From: Pictodentalium vernedei | Lineage: Eukaryota > Mollusca > Scaphopoda > Dentaliida > Dentaliidae | Reading direction: 5' to 3' | Length of the DNA stretch: 64,000 nt | Assembly (NCBI GenBank): GCA_031216915.1 | Contig: CM062296.1 | Coordinates: forward strand, 798,951,022 to 799,015,021 | Shown here: positions 23,095 to 35,222 of the stretch, piece after piece | Layout of the letters: each line of letters opens with the position of its first letter | How positions within the stretch are numbered: position 1 is the stretch's first letter | Program-made: the position numbers and the translations under genes | The notes under the pieces: generated by a model | The model's database searches: none | Told to the model about the DNA's origin: nothing | What the model saw: only the letters and a program-made list of their open reading frames with translations

Positions 23095-23880
23095 ACAATG
23101 GTTGATAAGGGGGCACAGCCACGTTGCACCTGAAAATCCACAAACTTCGTGCACACCAAAAGACCCCGTCGTGACACCTGGCGCGTTTCGAAGTACCTAC
23201 CCAAAAGCCAAATGGTGGACACGATCTCCCGAAACAATAAATGACGCAGGTGGAAAATTCAGTCGCCTTCGTGTACATCTGCAGATCCAATCGCAGCACA
23301 TGAACACAGGATTAGTGTTCCAAATAGCACACCCTGGAAGCCGTTCTGCTGAAACATTTCATAAAACACTAATGTGCCCCAGGTGGCACATCCACGTGGC
23401 ATATGTAAAACACCAAACTTTTGTCCACAACTACAACCATATTATCACAGCTTCATCATTTCATCATTTCGAATAAACCTTAATCATAGCTTCATCATTT
23501 CGAATAAAATAACACTAATGTACCTCAGGTGGCACACCCACGTGACTCATGTAAAATCCCGAACTTTCGTTCACATCTTCAAATCATATTGTAACACCTT
23601 AATTATAGTTTCATCGTTGCGAATGACATAGCCTGGAAGAAACGGTACTTGAGAATACAACAGTGGCTCATGAAAAGGCAGAAACCTTTGGGAACAACTG
23701 CAGACCTTACGGCAACACCCAAGCATAGTTTGGGCGTTCCAAATTACATACCATAGAACCATTTCCCTGGAAACGGTGTCAGAGAATACTAAATTGGCCC
23801 AGGTAGCACACCCATGTGGCACATGAAAACTTCGAGACCAGCATTCATAACTTTTCCAGTTTCAGAATTACGTCAATTGG
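23095..23880. repeat. diverged tandem repeat, ~140-bp period
   Basis: Units share phrases such as CCCAGGTGGCACATCCACGT (about 23377), CTCAGGTGGCACACCCACGT (about 23525) and CCCAGGTAGCACACCCATGT (about 23798), each followed by CATGTAAAA and an ACTTTYGT phrase. A further unit lies around 23660. A 195-codon ORF at 22889-23476 runs into this array and is not treated as a gene. A C-run lies at 23050. Confidence 0.65.
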
Positions 23881-23984
23881 GTTTAGTTTTAAAAAACGTG
23901 GTCAATTAACATCTTTCCTAAGGGCTTCACAGAAACCACCTAGAGGCTGATCTTTTCAAATATGGTACATTTCGCACATACATA

Positions 23985-24650
23985 CCCACGTTCTCAAGAC
24001 ACCAGTCGCATTCTGCAAGGATTTCGTCGCTGTTATGTCCTGGAACCAGTGTAGCCTTGAAATAGTCCATCGCATGTGTTTAGATTCACTCGAATAGAAT
24101 ATTTCTGCCGGACAGAACAGCGAATCTACAATTCGCCTTTCCGACCAACTGAAATATTCCAGACGATTGAATATACAAAACACCATTTGAATCATCGCAA
24201 AACATATTTCTCGATCGATCTTTGATTTGACATTATTTTCATTATTTTTAATGACTTTACCAATACCATCAGAGATGTTTGTTTATTTACTAGTTATGAA
24301 TGGACACTCGTCATATCAGTAGTTTTATGATTACGCCGCGTAGGATTACAAATTGTATTAACCCTTTTCCTGACCTGAAAAGCCAACGACACTTGCAAAA
24401 CAAATTCTTGAATAACTAATTTTTTTTCATTTTTTGTCTCGTTTCAAAGAGGGTCATAACCTATGCGTTTGAGACATAAAAAATGAAAAAAAAAAATATT
24501 GAAAATTAATTGGCGTTTTTGTGAAAAACCCTGGCCGGTTTTGGCCGTTACGCTGGGTAAAGGGTTAATATATCATTGTTTGCAGGGCGAATTAAATACT
24601 TAGGACTTGGAATATCTGTACCTGGAAAAAAGGGTATATTAAATATTAAT
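23985..24650. repeat. duplicated block A (shared with 50.1-51.4 kb)
   Basis: TCGCTGTTATGTCCTGGAAC, TTTCCGACCAACTGAAATAT and TTGAATCATCGCAA align with 50.13, 50.23 and 50.28 kb in the same order. After a ~1-kb gap relative to block B, alignment resumes on both sides of a family A MITE with TTACGCCGCGTAGG before it and GGCGAATTAAATACTTAGG after it. Confidence 0.7.
24358..24568 (+). mobile_element. family A TTAA MITE inside duplicated block A
   Basis: TTAA flanks at 24358 and 24565. The termini are present, but most of the left palindrome arm is lost (TTTGTCTCGTTTCAAAGAGG). The paralogous position in block B has a single TTAA at 51363-51366 with no element. Confidence 0.85.
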
Positions 24651-25328
24651 CTGCAGGCTTTCCTCTATGAAATGTAACAAGAGAAATCCATACAGATGAA
24701 ATAAATTCACTTCAAAGATAATGTGAATGATGTCATCAGCATATGACACCTTTATGTTGTGGTACCTGTACTTAACAATGGCCCCAAATATGGGCTTCAA
24801 ACATTCATTTAAAACAATAATAAACTGAACAGATCATCGACGTCGGTTTACTATTATTATTTATAACACGCCTATTACTTTTCCTCCAGTTCCGTATTTA
24901 CAAATCCGTACGTAAACGCATGTTCCACGTGGATTTCCATTGACGAACTATTTTTTTCACCTGATGTTATGGATCCATCAAAAGGGTTAAACTTCAACCA
25001 ATTTCGTATCGGCCAATCGAAACGTCACCTTTGACCTAGATCAATTTGGAAGCTGCGGCGACAACAGATAAATCGATAATAGAACGCTTCGATCAATAAA
25101 TAACAAAGAGTTTTAAGGTTTGAAATTTTCTGTATGCAATGTTTGAATTTTTAAATTAATGAACTCCATGTCATAGAGGCGTGTTATAAACACAAAACGC
25201 CATGATGTGTGAACGCGTTCGTCAATACAGCACTCATACCATCGCAGAAGGATAAAATGAGAGACGCAGGCACTCGTGTCGTATAATAGAACGCACTCAC
25301 ACATCGTGACGTTTTGTGTATTTTCGCT

Positions 25329-25543
25329 AAACCCTTTACCTAACATAAAAAGCAGACGTCACTTGCCAAAAAAAGTCTTGAATAACTAATTTTTTCCATT
25401 TTTCGTCTCAAAAACATAGGTTATGACCCCTCAGTGGAACGAGCTCGACAAGCTCGTTCCAACGAGGGGTCATAACCTATGTTTTGAGACAAAAAAATGA
25501 AAAAAATAATGAAAATTAATTAGCGATTTTTGAGAATAGCGCT
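25329..25543 (+). mobile_element. family A MITE, right end truncated
   Basis: It starts CTAAACCCTTTACCTAACAT, has an almost complete palindrome with the GAGCTCGACAAGCTCG core, and stops within GAGAATAGCGCT, so the right terminus is missing. Confidence 0.85.
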
Positions 25544-26582
25544 AATAAATAATAATAAGATACGAACGTATTTCGTGTACAGGGCTATTCAGTTGTTATA
25601 TTTGTATAATGAGCGCTTTTATACAGGGGTGTTTGAAACATAAGTGTAATTGAGTATAATGAAAACTGAAGTTTCGACTTTTTTTCAAATCAGCCACTTT
25701 CAGAGAAAATGTAAGCAAAAAGCATTTTTCTCCGACGGACAACAAAAAAGTGCGACAGCTTTTTGGGGGCGGCGGAGGGCGAACAACCCTCATCTCCGAC
25801 ACCCGGACTAGCCTAGGGCCCGAATTAAACTGGCATAGGAGATGCCATTAGGGATTAAAGAGGATTTACCCTCATTTGGTTTAAAGTGTAATGGTCTCCT
25901 CCAAGCGTTTCTTTTCGACAGTTTTCGATCAAAAAACTGTATCCGTCAGGTGGAATGAAAAATATATTACGGGCATGTACATTTGCAGGAGAAAAATGTT
26001 GTCAGTAGACACGTAGCCAAGAGGTATTGTGGGCTTGACATCTTAGATGTACCGAATACCTTACCTGATTTGTGTCGTCTGAGGTCGCGGGTTATAGTGA
26101 AATATGCTCGGGGAGATACGTTATGACATTTTGAATGTCTGGAATGCTAAGCGGCTACGATACCGACATGGGTATGGAATTTGCCCCCAGGGTCTAATAA
26201 TAATCTCCACACGCTCCTGTACTCAATTAATAACAGAAGAAATCAAAACACGCCTTGTTTTTTTTAAATTGTATTAGGGCCAAAAATCGATTTGGAGGAC
26301 CTTAGACTAAGCGTCTCAATGCCACAAATCGATTTAGATGTACTTCCGTTGAACGTGTTGATGCGTGTCGCCAATAAACCTGCCTAGCGTCGCGTTCTTC
26401 CCTCCTGGAGAGACAATATAGGGCAGCCAGTAATCTGCCTCAGTAGCAAATAATTTAATATCCTTAGACAAAACTTGTAATAAAGCTACAAACCGAATTG
26501 GGGTGGGGGAGGGCACAAACAACATAAAAGCATAAACCCCTTGTCGAGTCCCAAAATGTCTCTTGATTTCGATTTTTTAGAG

Positions 26583-26822
26583 TTATCCCTTTACCCATCG
26601 AATCGGCGCATCCGCCCGCGTAATATGCAATTTCAGCAGTTGAAAAAATATTATTTTTCAAAAAATATCAAAACCATATCATGTGACCACTCGTTGGAAC
26701 GAGCTCGTCGAGCTCGTTCCAACGAGGGGTCACATGATATGATTTTGTTAACATTTTTTGTAAAATTTTAAAAAATGATATTTAAAAATAATAAATTTTG
26801 ATATCGTCTGCGATGGGTAAAC
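26583..26822 (+). mobile_element. family B TTAA-type MITE, right terminus lost
   Basis: Left end GTTATCCCTTTACCCATCG (TTAT variant of the target), CCGCCCGCGTAATATGCAA, palindrome with GAACGAGCTCGTCGAGCTCG centre, right arm GATATCGTCTGCGATGGGTA. The final AAGGGTTAA is missing. Confidence 0.85.
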
Positions 26823-26969
26823 TTCATTTTGACGTTTTTCGGTCCTTGGTGGGAATTAATATCATGGAGTATTTTACGCCAGTTTGAGTGTGGCATTGCA
26901 TCACTTAAAATAATAATATAGTGTAAATGAATTATCATAGCGGTATCTGCATCAAATCGTGTGGCCTCA

Positions 26970-27400
26970 GTGTTCACAAAATTGTACGGTGAGTGGGGGT
27001 TGGAGATACCTTTACGGTCTTGATGTCACATCTTTCGTATTTGAAGTCTGTTTTTCAAATTTTGTTCAACTTCGTATTTTTGGGACCACTTAGTGAAGTG
27101 AAGTTCAATTTTGACCTTTTTAGATCCTCACTGGAAATAAAACGTCATTGTGTTGACTATTTTTCGACAATATGAATACAATGGTAACACTGAATAACTT
27201 CAACTATTCTTGCAGCTGTATGTGGAGTATTAAGAGTAGTAACCTGCATCTGTATTAGCCCGAGGAATTGGAGTGTCCACAAAAATGGAGGGAGGTACCC
27301 CGACGGGATTGACGCCATATCTCCGGCATTTGAAGTCGGATTATCAAACTATTTTCAACTTTGTTTTTGAACTATTTTCCTAGTAATGTGCTACAGTTCA
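26970..27400. repeat. diverged tandem duplication, ~290-bp period
   Basis: GTGTTCACAAAATTGTACGG ... TCTTTCGTATTTGAAGTCTG at 26970-27050 recurs as GTGTCCACAAAAATGGAGGG ... TCTCCGGCATTTGAAGTCGG at 27270-27345. A third start (GTGCTCACAA) follows at 27410. Confidence 0.6.
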
Positions 27401-28451
27401 AGCGGTTGGAGTGCTCACAACATAGGATGTTTTTAGAATCGGGCCAATTTTAATGTTTTAGACGTTCACCCCTATCACGTCATTTTAGATTTCGGCATTA
27501 ATGGGAAACAATTTCCCAGGGCGGCAACGCTTTTTTCGATATGGCTTTTATTGAAGATTATATTTCCAACATTTCGAGACGAGGGTCTTGACTTGATGTT
27601 GAAAGTTGAGAAAAAAACAACATAAAATGGATGTTCTTTTGGATAAAGGTCGATAATCAGTAAGTTGAAAAAGGGTGGTCGAAAGACACTGTGGTTTAGA
27701 TGTATGCGGAATTTCATCAGTGTTCTATGTTAACGCGAAGTACCCGAAAGTGAACAACGAAGAAAGAGGAAGAAAGGCAACAATACGTCTCTGGGTGACT
27801 TAATTACACATCAATTAGTCCAAAATGACGACCTGTGCGTCCGCCCCGTTTGACACAACCATCGATCGACTTCATGACTTTACAAGTAAAACTCGCCTAA
27901 ACAACATCGCGAAGAAAACTTTAATCAGCAATCGCCTGGGGAGGCCGTCATCGATTATCTCTAAAGACAGTCTCATTGTTCAGAATTAACTCCCCCTCGA
28001 TAGTAAAATGGATGACTTCGGCTTCCCCAAATCACACAGTTGGGGATTGTCTCTTCTTTTTGTAACCGATACGAGCAAATGCTTTTCTCTTTCTTCTGCA
28101 GACTACATTTATGCATCTTTTTACCCTCTGCACCAACTCTACGTATAATGACGGTTTGGTGGGAGGCAGAGCTGGTCCTGTGGCGTAAGAACAGGATCCG
28201 GTTTTTGAAAAAAAGATAAAAGAAGAACGAAGAGGGAAATCCCAAATGCGACCACACAACACAATTACGTGCACATCTCATTTACAGCTAACACCAGTAT
28301 TGCTGATTGCTGTTATGTAACAGTTGTGCTAAAAATAGACTAATCAGCCTGGTTGACTGTACTGGAACTGTTTCTGGGTCCCCACGGTGATTACTTAAAC
28401 AAACACAAATCAGCTATAAACTTGATGACAGTCTTCTATCCCTCCCTGCTC

Positions 28452-28455
<4 letters not shown>

Positions 28456-28505
<50 letters not shown>
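28456..28505. repeat. (TC)n microsatellite
   Basis: About 25 TC dinucleotides with a single CTCCCTCTC interruption. Confidence 0.97.
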
Positions 28506-28559
28506 AACTGAATTGTTGGGTTATAGTGCTAAGCAAATCGTGATTGAAAGGATTAATGA

Positions 28560-31500
28560 AAGTACATGAAGATTGAATAATAACACTGGCCGGCCGCTGA
28601 TTTGTTGCAGTCCTCGGGTGAGAAGGCCTTGGTTACCCCTGTTCTGCAAACTTCCTCTCTGTTCCCACGCTTTTTCTTTCCTCCCAACACTCGGAGACGA
28701 ACTGCTTAATAGTATCCCTTGCCCCATTCTTCCCAATCTCTCCGAATAGCATATTAACCCTCTCCATTGAGTCTCTCACTAACCACATGTCCTTCATTCT
28801 CCCATCCCACTTCCCCATTATACTCCCAGTGAATCTTATTCTTTTAGACTGGTATTTTGGGCACTCTAGTAGAAAGTGTTCCGGGGTCTCCACCACGCCT
28901 AATTACACATCTGTCACTCCTTTTCACTGTATTTCCCATTTTTTCCCCTCAGCTCCAGGAAACGCGATCTCAGCTTGAACAATGGTGACCCCCCAAAGGT
29001 GCCATCAAGGTACTCTTCAAAACCAGACTTCTTTTTATCACGCAGGCCACCCAGAGACCTCTTTGATCTGGCTCCCTCTCGCCCGTTAAGGTTACCAGCC
29101 TCCATGACCCTTTCTCTTACGTTTTTTTACCCTGGATTGCCCCTATGTCTAGGTCCGAGATCTCCAATGAGTAGTTCTCTATTAGCTCCCTCACTTGGAC
29201 TATCCTCCCTGTCTTTGTATTTGAGTTGAAAATACTCTGGAACATTACTTTACACCATCTGCTGGCGGGGAGATTAACCAAATAATTAAGATAACCGAGT
29301 TTCAACAAGTCTATCCTGTCCTTGATCCTCATCCACCCAAGTTCCCCCGATTGCTTCTAGTGCCGCGACATTACTCGACCCAGTTATCCATCGGCCTGCA
29401 TCGTTCTGCTGGGTTTCCAAGCTCTTTACATCCGTTTGGTTTAAGGGTACAACTTCTGTACCATATGTTATACTTGGCAGACACACCATTTCCCAAAGTG
29501 GTTTCCCCACGAAAACCTTATTGAAACTGTTTCTATCTATAAGTTTCATCTGGTTAAGGACTCGCCTCCCCTTCAGAATCAATTTATTTGTGTGGTTTCG
29601 GTAGATGCCTCTTCCTGTGATGTTTATATTTACCCCAAATATTCGTAGTCTCCTGTCTCTCCCACACTAAGAAGTTGGCTGCTATCTTCCGGAATACAGA
29701 ACTCTCCCACTCTCCACCTTCGAGTGGGGTCCACTTTGCGGCTCACTGGTATAACTTTGATCTTGCTTTCATTTAGTTAGAGTCTCCATTTGTTCCCATA
29801 TTCCCCAACAATTCCTAGCATTTTCGATAGTCACTCTTCGCTTTCTGACACTAGCACAATACCGTCTGCAAAAAATAGCCCTGGGATCCTCAAGTCCCCA
29901 ACTGATATCCCCTCATCGCTACGCAGGAGTTCATCTCCCAAACCTTTGATGTACAATGCAAAAAGAATTGGTGAAAGGATACACCCCTGTTTTAGGCCTA
30001 TCTCCATAGGCACATGTTCTGTTGTTGAGTTACCCAAGCTAAGTTCACTTTGTGCACTGCAAAAATTATAGGTTCTCTTTAGAACCAAAACTGGTTCTAA
30101 TCTTGTCCCTGAGATGGAACCAGATCTGTTTAAACAGTATTTATTTCAAATCAAATAAATTTATAAAGATTAACATTAAATATTAACAGAATTAAACATA
30201 AATTGAGGGGGTTTCAGCCGTAAGTTTAGAGCTTATACGAGGTTGTCTCAAATCATTATTAAGCAAAGGAGATATGAACAGTTGGCATATCGAACCAGTT
30301 TTGCTTCTGTGTAGAACCAATATACCAGGTTTTGATATTCGCTTTGTTTCAAAATGTTTGGCGACTGCATTGAATAAGCTCCAAGTTTACTGCTGAATCT
30401 ACTTCAGTTCATGTATTATTCTGTTAAAATTGAATGCTAATCTTGGTAAATTTATTTGATTTGAAATAAATACTGTTTAAACTAAACTGGTTTCATCACA
30501 GGGACAAGATTAGAACCAGTTTTGGTTCTAAAGAGAACCTATATTTTTTGCAGTGTACATCTTAAAATAATGCTTTCAGAATCCCAACAAACTCGCCTCC
30601 CAAGCCCAGAGCCTCAAGCTTTCGCCACATACCCTCCCTCCATACTCTATATTATGCATTTTTAACACCCAAAAAGGCCATAAACATCTTTTTTCTTTTT
30701 TGCTTTCGCGGATTCTATCATTTAGGATAGCGTGAAAAGATGGTCAGTGACTCTCCTTCCATTCCTGAAGCCATTTTGAATCTCTCCCCCAAAAACTTTC
30801 TCCTCAATCGCCTCCTCTAATCTCCCAGACACCATTTTACAGAAAACTTTTCCAATGTTACTAATGACAGAGATTCCTCGATAATTATCCAAAACGTCCT
30901 TTCCCCCTTTTTGTGAATAAATGTCGCTTTGCTTTCTCTCCACTCTTTTGGGACCTCTTGTTAGGAATTTCGTCCACCCCTTCCGCTTTTCCATTCTTTA
31001 ATTTTGAGATCACCTTTCGCTCCTCTTCGGTTTTGATTTCGCTACACACGAAGTTCGATAGATTTAACTCGACCTGGTTCAGACACTCCGGTGGGTTCCC
31101 CATGCCCCATCGCTTATCGTTTACCTTTTCCCAGTGCCTGACCCGTTCTGATGCGATTTGATCTTGATCGTCTGTATCTCTGCCAGCTACTTTAATACGC
31201 TGTGGGTTACTTCCTTTGCTGCCTTTATTCACCCATTTCAAAATATGTTCGAACTCGACCCCCTGTCATTCTTATCGTCCTAACAAGACTGCTATTTCGC
31301 ACCCTCCGATTATCGTCTTTAATCTTATTTACTTTATTTCGTGCGTGTTGGTATTCTTCCTTTGCTTCCATGGCATCGTTGCTTTCCGCCCCCTTGAATT
31401 TCTACTTCCCCTGTATGCAGCACATTTAGATTTTTTACCCTTTATGGCTCTTTTCAGTTCTTCGTTCACTCTGTACTCAGGTTCCCGTGTTGGCACCCTA

Positions 31501-32720
31501 ATCTTTCCTACACTTTCCTTCCCTGTCTTCACTAGGCTCGCAACTATGGCGTCGGCCATTTTCCGGACACTGGCCCCCATGTGTACGGTTGGAAGCTTTG
31601 GTTTCAATTTCCCTTTGAACTTCGCCCAGTCAGCATCCTTTTTGAGTACCCAAATGTCCTTTAAGCTTCCTTTGCTTCTTACTAGGTTTTTGGCCCTGAT
31701 CGTCACTATAATCAAGTTGTGATCACTATCCAACTCCCTTTTACCTTCATCATCCCCTTCTATCCTCATCACCTCCCTCCATAAATTAATATCTGTGAGA
31801 ATATAGTCGATTATTGATTTTCTATCGTTCCTCTTCCAGGTCTATTTCCCCGTACACCTGGCGTCCCTGTTCAGAATCCTCAGACCGAGCTCATTTGTGA
31901 AGTTCTACAGCTTCCTTCCATTCCTGTTGATTTTCTTGTCTCCACCCTCTATACCTTCTTCCTTATCACCTATATGTCCATTAAAGTCACCCATTAAAAT
32001 TATACCGAGCCCCCTGTTTTCTAGTTCTGTGATATTGGACCTTAGTGTTGAGTATATCGAGTCATTCCACTCGGGTTTGCTTCCATCCACCACACAGTAC
32101 ACAATCCCAAGGGCAATACTTTTGTTTCTTAGACTGATCTTTACCCATCCAATTTCTTTCGATATCTCAGCCAAGGTTCTGACATCTTCCAGGTCTGTGA
32201 TCAGCGACGGTTTTAAGTTTTTTTTAATGTTCATTCATACCCCTCCCCCCTTTTTCTGGCCTTCTGTTCGTCCTAACATATCCACACGCACTCCTTACTT
32301 GGTCTACTCGTTCCCCATGTCTTAACCACGTCTCCCTTAAGCCCATGACATCAAAGTCCTCTGTCTCGATCAATGTAGCAATTGCACTTACTTTCCGGTG
32401 GAGACCTGGATGTTGCTATAACCCACTTTCAGGGTACCGAGATTCATTGGCTTACGCCTACTGGTCCCATTGTTTTCTGACGCTAACCTTGGTAAACTTA
32501 TTCTGTCCGCCTCGCTATTGTTCGCCTTACCTGTGTCCACTCTTGCTATACTTGCCTCTGGCTTCCCACCCCGCTCCTCTCCCAAAAAGGCTCCACTACC
32601 CGTATTAATCACTACTAGCACACGGTGTGAAATAACATTTGGGTGGCGCGACAAAGCAACAGAAGCCTTTATCCTCCAAACAAACATCTGTTTTAATACC
32701 TCTGCACATGACATGGTTGA
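28560..32720 (-). mobile_element. nearly full-length degenerate non-LTR retrotransposon
   Basis: Minus strand, read right to left, broken by many frameshifts. Endonuclease: LKVGYSNIQVSTGK near 32410, GIILMGDFNGHIGD near 31985, and DSDHNLIIVTI near 31710. Pre-RT: SKLKNGKAEGVDEIPN near 30990. RT: LDNYRGISVISNIGK near 30880, GFRNGRRVTDHLFTLS, and at 29861-29872 F-A-D-G in place of the catalytic FADD/YADD. Thumb: LPSITYGTEVV near 29470. C-terminal: VVETPEHFLLECPKYQSKR near 28870. The 3' end is GTGTTATTATT, shared with the copy at 58.14 kb. A 501-bp MITE (30055-30555) is inserted in the RT. It lies antisense within the lectin's second intron. Clade not resolved. Confidence 0.88.
30055..30555. mobile_element. 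MITE with long terminal inverted repeats nested in LINE RT
   Basis: The ends are CACTGCAAAAATTATAGG and the complement of CCTATATTTTTTGCAGTG. The inverted repeats continue for ~90 bp, including GGTTCTCTTTAGAACCAAAA and TTTATTTCAAATCAAATAAA. The LINE protein reads GILKALF-DVH on one side and SAQSELSLGN on the other, so the insertion point within the RT is clear. Target duplication is not certain (TA/CA). Confidence 0.85.
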
Positions 32721-33114
32721 GGAAAAAACAAGAGACTGTGATCAATATCAACATTTTCAATTATTTTTATTATTAATTATCCTATGTGACCTTAAACACC
32801 AATAAATAAATAAATATAATAATTAATAATTATCCTATCAGTTTTATAAAGAGTAAATTACGTGGAGATGGAAATTATGACAAGGAAAATACAAAAAGTC
32901 TTTTAAAGTATAAAAATATTTTTTAACTTTTGGGGCCAGTATCAGAATTTATATAAAAATCTCCTGTTTCGAGTATGTTTTCTCAACTATGTCGGCAATA
33001 TCTTTTTTGTAAAATGTACTTTTAGTGTCACAAGTTAGTTTTCATAAAAATAGCTGACTGAAAGTGTGTACTGCATTCTGTGAACACAAAGTATTGACAA
33101 AGTAAGTTATTTAT

Positions 33115-33200
33115 TAGTGTTTAAAGTCACATATTTCTGCACATTGACTAATCATACCCACGACAGTTTTACGGATGGAAGCGAGCATGTAAAACAACCA
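33115..33200 (-). mobile_element. SINE body fragment
   Basis: TTTAAAGTCACATATTTCTG and CACAGTTTACGG-like phrase (CGACAGTTTTACGGATGGAA) match the 3' part of the SINE at 5135-5200. Confidence 0.55.
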
Positions 33201-33339
33201 CCACAAAAGAGCCTAATTATACACTTTATCAATCTATTTTCATTAATTTCGCCTGTAGTTAATGAAAAAAGAAGTTTTCGTCCTGTCGGAATTCGTCAAG
33301 TATAAATATCTAGATATTAAAAAATCTTGCTCGATGTTC

Positions 33340-33448
33340 CCTGTATGGGGTAACATGGGGGTGGGGGTGGGGGGGGGGGGGTCCAGTGATTTATTTTTTT
33401 GGGGGGGGGGGGGCATGTGCCCCCACAGGCCCCCTGGTTACGCCACTG
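33340..33448 (-). mobile_element. single end of a hAT-like element with G-runs
   Basis: On the minus strand it begins CAGTGGCGTAACCAGG, a terminus typical of many hAT MITEs, then runs into C-rich homopolymers (two G-runs of 11-14 on the plus strand). I could not find the opposite terminus or a target duplication. Confidence 0.5.
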
Positions 33449-34948
33449 ATTCATACCCATGATCACCGTAACGATCCCCTGAAAAAAGCAGAGTAGGCCT
33501 AAATGCAAGCACTACAATGTAAATAAAAGCAATATTCCCATGCTGTTAAGGGCTTCTCAATTTTGTAACATGTTTCCTTTTTATAATATTTATTTGTTGT
33601 GCAACAACCTCTTCCTTTAAACCCACTTCTACTGTATACCCATCTACATGTACATCCTCCAGTAGTGTATTTCAAACTGAGAAAAAATGCTAAGTACGCG
33701 GAAACTGAAAATGCCTTAAACATGCCCGGTTAGCTTCACACCAAGTTCACCGACATTTTACAGAATGAGGCTCGTGGTCAAGGGTGGCACTACAGGAGAT
33801 GGTCGCCCCACGTAAAACAGGCTTTTATCCCACTTTCCCACCTCGCCAACCTGCTTCCATGGGTGTCCCCACTCAAATAAAAAAAAAATAAATCAATTCA
33901 CCCCCAACACACACACCTTCACACTCATACACGCATACGTGAATTTTTATTGTTTTCAATGGCAAATCCGGAGGAGGGGTATGGCCAGAGTACAAAAACA
34001 ATCAGTCAATCAACAGGAGATGAAAACAATAAAGAAGAAAAGAAAACATATTTATGGAATAGTTCGGGCCTCAGTTTCATTAGTGGGGCATAAAGTGGAA
34101 GAAATGTATTTATCCGCTCTCTTAAATGCTAGCTTCCTGTGCCATTTCGTGTAAGGAAAATACAAATGAACGTAGTAGCCTCATCGTACTGGAATAATGT
34201 TGTGTTTTCAAACATAGTTTTGTGTGTTTATTGGTCGAGTTTGCGATCAGGAGTTTATTTGCGTAACTATATCATATCGCTGCACCACTCGCGGCAATCC
34301 ATTGAGGCATGTCGTCGGCGTTCTGTTTGAAATCTGGTTTTCCCACTCATCTATAATTAGCCTCGATAGGCGGGTGGTGGACCCGTTTACTACAGAGTGA
34401 TCACCGGGTGTGATCTAGGCGGGTTTTAAATGGAGTGTACACGTAATGCTCTCCACCTGCTACCCTGGTCCGCAAGGATTCTCGTTGCTCTGGCCTCCAC
34501 CTGATATTACAAAAAAACTAAAATAAAATTTAGAGTCGCCGATGGTTGACCAACCCCACATCTTCGCTACGCACCTTTGGTAATGAACTGACTGAATGTC
34601 ACCTTTTCAATTTATCGACGTAACGAAGGCATGGATAAATCAATCCTTTCCTTTTACCTTACGTAAATAAGTCTTACAGGAGAAAACTTGAACGCTATTT
34701 TACAGCTCATAATTTTCAGAACAGACATATTAACATTCTGAAGCATTAAGTAATTATTGGCCTGCATCTATTATATTACAGAACATCTCGGTGAGTGCTT
34801 ATCAAGTTTTGTATTCAATTCCAATCGCAAAGCATTTTATTGTCTCCAACCACTCGGAATATACAGTTGTTAGAAACCTATTTACCTCCTGTTGGAAATT
34901 GTCATCCAGTTCTGCAAAACAGAAGGTACAATACAAATTCTCAACAAG
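33449..34948. other. no gene recognised
   Basis: Unassigned intronic sequence. A GC-richer segment at 34340-34510 (CGATAGGCGGGTGGTGG ... CTGGCCTCCACCTGATA) could be part of an unclassified repeat, but no second copy was found in the window. Confidence 0.3.
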
Positions 34949-35015
34949 TTATCCCTTTACCTATCACGAAACGGCAGACGAACTTGCAAATAAGATTCTT
35001 GAATAACAATTTAAT
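34949..35015 (+). mobile_element. family A MITE left-end fragment
   Basis: TTATCCCTTTACCTATCACG, GGCAGACGAACTTGCAAATA and GATTCTTGAATAACAATTT match the family A left arm, then similarity stops. Confidence 0.75.
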
Positions 35016-35069
35016 TTTGATGGATGGATCTCATTGAGGTCTGTCAAACAATATTTAATTGGTTAAATA

Positions 35070-35222
35070 CAGAATAAATGTATAGTGTTTTCAAGTAAAA
35101 AAGAGTATTCTACGAGTAGGATTAAGAATGAAACCGACGCGCATCTGGCGAGTCGGTTTCATTCTTAATCCTATGAGTAAAATATTTTTTTTTACTTGAA
35201 AACACTATATGTTTATTTCGTT
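35070..35222. repeat. long hairpin with ~65-75-bp arms
   Basis: ATAGTGTTTTCAAGTAAAAA at 35081 and GTAGGATTAAGAATGAAACC at 35116 recur as complements at 35191 and 35150, around a loop GCGCATCTGGCGA. It resembles a foldback MITE without diagnostic ends. Confidence 0.8.

Noticed and set aside
22889-23476. 195-codon ORF considered as a gene
   Set aside because: It runs through a proline-run homopolymer and into a diverged tandem array, with no motif and no splice context.
31216-31722. 168-codon plus-strand ORF
   Set aside because: It is the shadow of the LINE coding sequence on the minus strand.
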